In this document: in pieces, positions 8,512 through 11,536 of the stretch
Position numbering within the stretch: position 1 is the first letter of the stretch
Layout of the letters: every line of letters starts with the position of its first letter
NCBI GenBank assembly: GCA_958430865.1
Contig: CAUDNR010000306.1
Span: forward strand, 2,808 to 14,343
DNA: 11,536 bases
From: Entrophospora sp. SA101
Lineage: Eukaryota; Glomeromycota; Glomeromycetes; Entrophosporales; Entrophosporaceae
Reading direction: 5' to 3'
Translations under genes and position numbers: made by a program
Notes under the pieces: model-generated
What the model saw: only the letters and a program-made list of their open reading frames with translations
Database searches by the model: none
Told to the model about the DNA's origin: nothing

Positions 8512-8544
8512 TAAGATTTCTATATGAAAAATAAAAAATTATTT

Positions 8545-8726
8545 TCATACAGCATATTGGCATAAAGTATGGCATATGGCACAGCAGCATTTACGTTTGC
8601 ATATGGCACAACATATGGCACATGGCATAACGTATGGCATACGGTGGTTATGTTTTCATACGGCAAAACATATGACACATACGGCATACGGCACAAAATA
8701 CGGCAATACGGCAATTCGGCATTTAG
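8545..8726 (+). repeat. degenerate TACGGCA/ATGGCA-type subterminal repeat array
   Basis: Within about 180 bp there are more than a dozen close variants of CATATGGCA, TACGGCA and ATACGGCA. A smaller set in complementary form (TGTGCCAAATGC, TGTGTCAAATGCCGTA) lies near the opposite end at about 7778-7855. This inverted placement at both ends of the hAT-like element is what transposase-binding subterminal repeats look like in that superfamily (inference). The overlapping open frames here (8520-8732 minus, 8569-8845 plus) are repeat artefacts. Confidence 0.65.
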
Positions 8727-9344
8727 CTGCAAGGGTTACAACCTTTTCACGTCATATAGGTGTCGTGACAATAGGTTACAACTCGGCAATACGTTTGCAC
8801 CCTTATTGTAGGCAGTGTAAACTTCATGTAAATTTCTTTGTTTAACTGACTTGAGTGTTCGAAAATCAAATCAACATAGCGGCGGGTATTCAATTTTAAG
8901 AAATGATCGGTATTAATTACAAACTGACTCGTCATCTGATTTGTATCCCACCAAAAATCAATTGTACAACAATATATTCTGATTTCTCCACCACCTTCTA
9001 TTTTATAGACTGCCAAAGTAATTCAGTAAAAGGTGAAGTAATATATAAAAATCTTTTTTTGCAATTAGAAATTTTACATACTTATTTGATATATAATTTA
9101 ATATATAGCTACATTTAAGCAACTCACCTTACAAAAATGGATGTCAAACAAAACTCATATCAAACACCTTCTAGCAGTGAATGTAAAGATAAGAGGAGAA
9201 AGGTACAAACAATATTGTGAAAAATATATTTAATGTTCCAGAGTTGAATGAAAGCTTATCTTGAAAAAGTTATACTTGTAGCACCAATGGATTATCCTGG
9301 ACAGATTCAATAAATGAATTTTTGTTATATCGAAGTTTCCCTAT

Positions 9345-9672
9345 TCATTTATTAATAATAAGACGAAGATTCTATTATTACTTTTTTTTTTGGAGTGAGA
9401 GGTCTGACCAAACATTTTGTCATGATCATGCCATTCTTGGAATGGGTTAATCGTACAATGATTGATTCAGTCATGGATGGTGGTGTGACACACTACCCAA
9501 AACTGTGACCTGCCACCTTGAATGGATATGGAGGCCAGACCTAATGATCCATAAGCCTCTTTTATTAAATAGGATTAGGTTTTCAGTACATATGTACGAA
9601 TATTCTATTACTTATTGTTTTACTTAAATGTTTAAGACGGGTGTTTGCATATGGTTCCACATATATTAAATA
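9345..9672. other. GC-richer segment with inverted repeats, unknown
   Basis: From 9395 to 9560 the composition is clearly less AT-rich than the surroundings. AGGTCTGACC at about 9400-9409 is mirrored by GGCCAGACCT at 9532-9541 (9 of 10 complementary). A second imperfect stem links GGTGGTGTGACAC (9479 on) with TGTGACCTGCCACC (9505 on). A plus frame reads LTKHFVMIMPFLEWVNRTMI through HYPKL to a TGA, and the minus strand is also partly open. It may be a conserved dispersed repeat, a structured RNA or a coding relic; I cannot decide. Confidence 0.35.
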
Positions 9673-10018
9673 CAACTCGATAAGACGAATAATATCGATT
9701 CATCGAAAGAAACTTCGCTTTATTATTGTGTATAATTTTTATAAATGTGGTACGACATATTAAAATGGAAAATATACCAATATTAAAGAAAAAAGAGAAA
9801 TAATATCAAATGTTCTAAACAATCGAATGAATAAAGATATTTCTATATGCTCGTTTTAAAAATTTGTTAGGAGGTAGCATTTTATTATATAAAAGTTCAT
9901 TAGAACGTCAACGTAGTATAGATGAAAAAATATATTAACTTCACTTTATCAAAGACTACTTGATAAAACGATGCTTTGAGCCCATAACAAAATACATCGG
10001 TTTAACGAGTTCCGACTG
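9673..10018. mobile_element. possible short Tigger-type MITE (about 346 bp)
   Basis: The right end is convincing in style: read on the minus strand from 10018 it begins CAGTCGGAACTCGTTAAACC and is followed outside by TA (10019-10020). A partner near 9673, after TA at 9671-9672, begins CAACTCGATAAGACGAAT. That matches the right end from ACTCG on (11 of 16 bases) if about five bases (GTCGG) were lost after CA. A short plus frame near 9788-9859 reads KEKREIISNVLNNRMNKDIS, faintly like the start of a pogo-type HTH domain. The left boundary is uncertain. Confidence 0.4.
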
Positions 10019-10019
10019 T

Positions 10020-10735
10020 ACCACTTGCGAAATTTCCAAAATTTACGTAAACTGTTTTCAAACCACTACTATTATTCCTCTTCCATTTTCAAATATATGG
10101 GTATCAAATTTGCATGAAAAATAGTATATAAATTATAGTTTAGAGTTACGGAAAGCTTTAATGGCTGTAAAAATACCAATGGTGTAAAAAAACTCATCTA
10201 TAAACAAAATTGTTTCTTTATTGTAATACTTTTATCTATTGCAACTCCCGAGAAACAAACATACTCTCTTCATAGCACTGCTCTACAAATGTCTACTGAT
10301 TAAAAACCTCTGATATTTTCACGAATAGAACGATTTTCCAAAAGCCTTAGTATCAATATATCATTGGTCAATTGATATCGTGCGTCAATTACATTCCTAT
10401 TTTAGATTTTAGAACTTTAAAAAAAAAGTCGAGGAGAAATAATTCTTTTTTCAGTAATCTTGATCTAGACGATGACATTTTATTTTTAAATTAGGAAATA
10501 ATTGTTTGTAACATTTCTGATACCCTTATGCAAGAAAATTTATTTTTTAGTCCCAAAAAGTGTGATGAATATATGGTACAAAAATTACATTTGGTACATA
10601 TCAATGTAAATGCCTGTGTTACGTTGTAGAAACGCCCCAAACACTTTTCAGAAAACCTCATTCCGTATGATAAAGTATAATAATAATAACGATTATGCAA
10701 AGGAAGTTATTAATTGGCAACAAAAACCAACATTT
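10020..10735 (+). pseudogene. multi-stop coding relic, unknown family
   Basis: Frame A runs 10020-10121 (CEISKIYVNCFQTTTIIPLP, SNIWVSNLHEK), a TAG, then YSLELRKALMAVKIPMV. Near 10233 another frame reads SIATPEKQTYSLHSTALQ, a stop, and KPLIFSRIERFSKSLSINIS. A third stays open in one register from 10351 to 10677 with only two TAGs (10492-10494, 10627-10629). It contains NYIPILDFRTLKKKSRRNNS, SNLDLDDDILFLN, FFSPKKCDEYMVQKLHLVHI and RPKHFSENLIPYDKV. After a TAATAATAA tract it resumes shifted as DYAKEVINWQQKPTF. Charged, low-bias peptide over 700 bp with interspersed stops points to one decayed gene. The family is not recognised. The relic starts at the edge of the possible MITE at 9673-10018, which may have cut it. 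Confidence 0.45.
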
Positions 10736-10788
10736 TAATTTGTAAAAACCGTCTAGTAGTAGTTACACGGGTCGGAAATTTTTTTTTA

Positions 10789-10808
10789 CATATTAATATA
10801 TTAATATG
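10789..10808. repeat. 20-bp perfect AT palindrome
   Basis: CATATTAATATATTAATATG is its own reverse complement. It lies 22 bp before the 17-bp minisatellite and shares its TATTAATAT core, so it is probably an outlying piece of that repeat. Confidence 0.6.
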
Positions 10809-10830
10809 ATGGATGACAAATCAATCGTCT

Positions 10831-10977
10831 GTTAGTATTATTAATATGTTAGTATTATGTTAGTATTATTAATATGTTAGTGTTATTAATATGTTAGTGT
10901 TATTAATATATTGGTATTATTAATATGTTGGTATTATTAATATGTTGGTATTATTAATATGTTAGTATTATTAATAT
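10831..10977 (+). repeat. 17-bp minisatellite
   Basis: The unit GTTAGTATTATTAATAT is repeated eight times plus one truncated 11-bp copy (10848-10858), for 147 bp in total. Variants change A to G (GTTAGTGTT, GTTGGTATT), and one copy starts ATTGG. Copies with the same variant sit next to each other, which suggests local duplication. Confidence 0.92.
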
Positions 10978-11062
10978 ATTATTATTATTATTATATTATT
11001 ATTATTATTATTATATTATTATTATTATATTATTATTATTATTATTATCATTATTATTATTT
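10978..11062 (+). repeat. (ATT)n microsatellite
   Basis: ATT triplets with occasional TATATT slips follow the minisatellite without a gap. The Tyr/Ile-run peptide translated across it (10959-11213) is an artefact. Confidence 0.92.
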
Positions 11063-11166
11063 TATTGATTATCAACCGAGTCAAAAAAAATTTCAAAAGA
11101 AAACTTTTTTAAATCATAACTTTTGGATCTATATAAAAAAAATAATTGAAAAAAATATATTGTTAA

Positions 11167-11373
11167 TTAGTAGCAAAGTTCGCAGCAAATTTGATCCACA
11201 AGGAATAAAGTAATATTTTTGATTACGTGTTGGGTGTTATTGTCAAGCAGTTGAGTAGGTGATTGATTGTCTGTATAAATTGACATAAAGGAGTACCGTG
11301 GAAGAGTTATAAGAGCAGTCATAATTGCCATTAATTCTGCTCTTGTTGAATTAATAAGGTATTCCCAAATCAT
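11167..11373 (-). pseudogene. RNase H domain fragment of a retroelement
   Basis: This 68-codon minus frame includes INSTRAELMAIMTALITLP followed by FMSIYTDNQSPTQLL. It matches the middle of type 1 RNase H domains: the Glu of STRAEL and the Asp of YTDNQ correspond to the second and third catalytic acidic residues. The STRAEL..I..AL...P spacing is the form seen in RNase H of fungal non-LTR retrotransposons. The first catalytic Asp (YTDGS region) and everything upstream are missing, with a TGA two codons before the ATG. The frame also ends at 11167 before the last part of the fold. It is a fragment of a dead LINE-type polymerase gene rather than a cellular RNase H, although the short length leaves some doubt. 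Confidence 0.65.
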
Positions 11374-11462
11374 TTTTCAAAAGTGATTTGGTCGCTCACG
11401 TGGTTTTAGTTGATTTAATTTAATCATTTTAATTGGTAGATCTTGATAAAAAAAATTATATA

Positions 11463-11536
11463 CAGTCAAACCTCGTCACAGCGGACCTCGCCACAGCGGA
11501 TTTCTTGTTACAACGGATTTAAATATTGGCCCCTTT
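11463..11536 (+). mobile_element. terminal inverted repeat of a second Tigger-like element, truncated by the window edge
   Basis: After TA (11461-11462) the sequence begins CAGTCAAACCTCGTCACAGC. This parallels the left TIR at 6804 (CAGTCTACCCTCGTTCC) and is followed by two more copies of the word, CCTCGCCACAGCGGA and CTTGTTACAACGGA. Such repeated ends are typical of pogo/Tigger elements. The element should extend to the right, beyond the window. Confidence 0.65.

Larger units (their letters stand above)
7734..8805. mobile_element. hAT-like DNA transposon, non-autonomous (1072 bp)
   Basis: TAAGGGTGCAAAC (7734-7746) is repeated inverted at 8793-8805, a perfect 13-bp TIR that extends to 17 bp with one mismatch. 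It fits the hAT terminal consensus YARNG and the GGGTGCAAAC form common in that superfamily. Immediately outside are TTGTAGAT (7726-7733) and TTGTAGGC (8806-8813), an 8-bp duplication with 6 of 8 bases conserved; 8 bp is the hAT size. Subterminal DNA at both ends is rich in TGCCGTA/TACGGCA words. No hAT transposase (zf-BED, DDE core or C-terminal dimerisation motif) is visible. Internally there is only an Asn/Asp-rich relic frame (8067-8511). It is inserted in block 2/3 of the relic gene at 6620-9344. Confidence 0.75.
6620..9344 (-). pseudogene. degenerate gene interrupted by two DNA transposons, unknown family
   Basis: Four coding blocks line up on the minus strand. Block 1 (9344-9174) reads 24 codons (with NSFIESVQDNPLVLQV), one TAA, then 32 codons (LFQDKLSFNSGTLNI) to a TAG. 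Block 2 (about 9009-8806) follows a CAG acceptor at 9012-9010 and contains EGGGEIRIYCCTIDFWWDTN and NKEIYMKFTLPT. It stops where the hAT-like element begins. Block 3 (7725-7671) continues the same frame beyond that element with YADVHQQNSIGYTYVFD and ends at a possible GTAAAT donor at 7670. The Tigger-like element follows immediately. Block 4 (6754-6620) is a 45-codon frame with THYPKTEMYKCNVADLDRPE and RYPITIGHC. Stops in block 1 and the lack of a clean join to block 4 show that the gene is dead apart from the insertions. I recognise no domain. A related frame lies at 1-95. Confidence 0.6.

Noticed and set aside
8520..8845. Three overlapping ORFs on both strands (70-89 codons)
   Set aside because: All arise from the subterminal GGCATA/ACGGCA repeat array of the hAT-like element.
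9139..9219. ATG-started plus frame MDVKQNSYQTPSSSECKDKR, possibly a first exon with a GTACAA donor
   Set aside because: No downstream exon continues it, and the minus strand holds a longer frame (9344-9174) collinear with the relic gene. It remains a weak possibility.
10491..10700. Minus-strand 69-codon ORF
   Set aside because: The plus strand shows a longer single-register relic here; the minus peptide begins with a Tyr run from an AT repeat.
10831..10977. CRISPR-like array
   Set aside because: Units are contiguous 17-mers without unique spacers, in a eukaryotic context, so it is a minisatellite.

Overview
This looks like a repeat-laden nuclear segment of an AT-rich fungal genome. Two genes carry short GT-AG introns of about 100 bp with CTAAC/CTAAT-type branch sites. 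Intergenic DNA is full of AT microsatellites and decayed transposons. The style fits an arbuscular mycorrhizal fungus (Rhizophagus/Glomeromycotina type); that assignment is inference from style and remembered families, not a search.

Layout. 1-1500 holds only broken coding remnants: a minus-strand open frame running off the left edge, another minus frame at 296-496, and a plus-strand frame at 675-983 that may be a LINE remnant. 1961-2465 is an intact two-exon ribosomal protein eL32 gene. 2466-3296 is non-coding, with a possible tRNA-derived SINE remnant. 3297-4566 (minus) is an intact two-exon class I SAM-dependent methyltransferase with a lipid-anchor-like N-terminus. 4567-6600 is mostly AT-rich non-coding DNA with a foldback, a weak coding remnant and a hexanucleotide repeat.

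The most interesting part is 6620-9344. A degenerate minus-strand gene is cut by two unrelated DNA transposons less than 80 bp apart. One is an 860-bp pogo/Tigger-like deletion derivative (6804-7663) with TIRs, TA target duplications and the C-terminal tail of its transposase. The other is a 1072-bp hAT-like element (7734-8805) with 13-17 bp TIRs, an imperfect 8-bp target duplication and subterminal TGCCGTA-type repeats. Removing the hAT element and one target copy on paper rejoins the interrupted reading frame exactly.

9345-11536 continues as a repeat graveyard: a GC-richer segment, a possible short Tigger-type MITE, a 700-bp plus-strand coding relic of unknown family, a 17-bp minisatellite with an (ATT)n tract, an RNase H fragment of a retroelement (minus), and the first terminal repeat of another Tigger-like element entering from the right edge. 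Only eL32 and the methyltransferase appear functional. They are separate, convergently arranged transcription units with no evident functional link.
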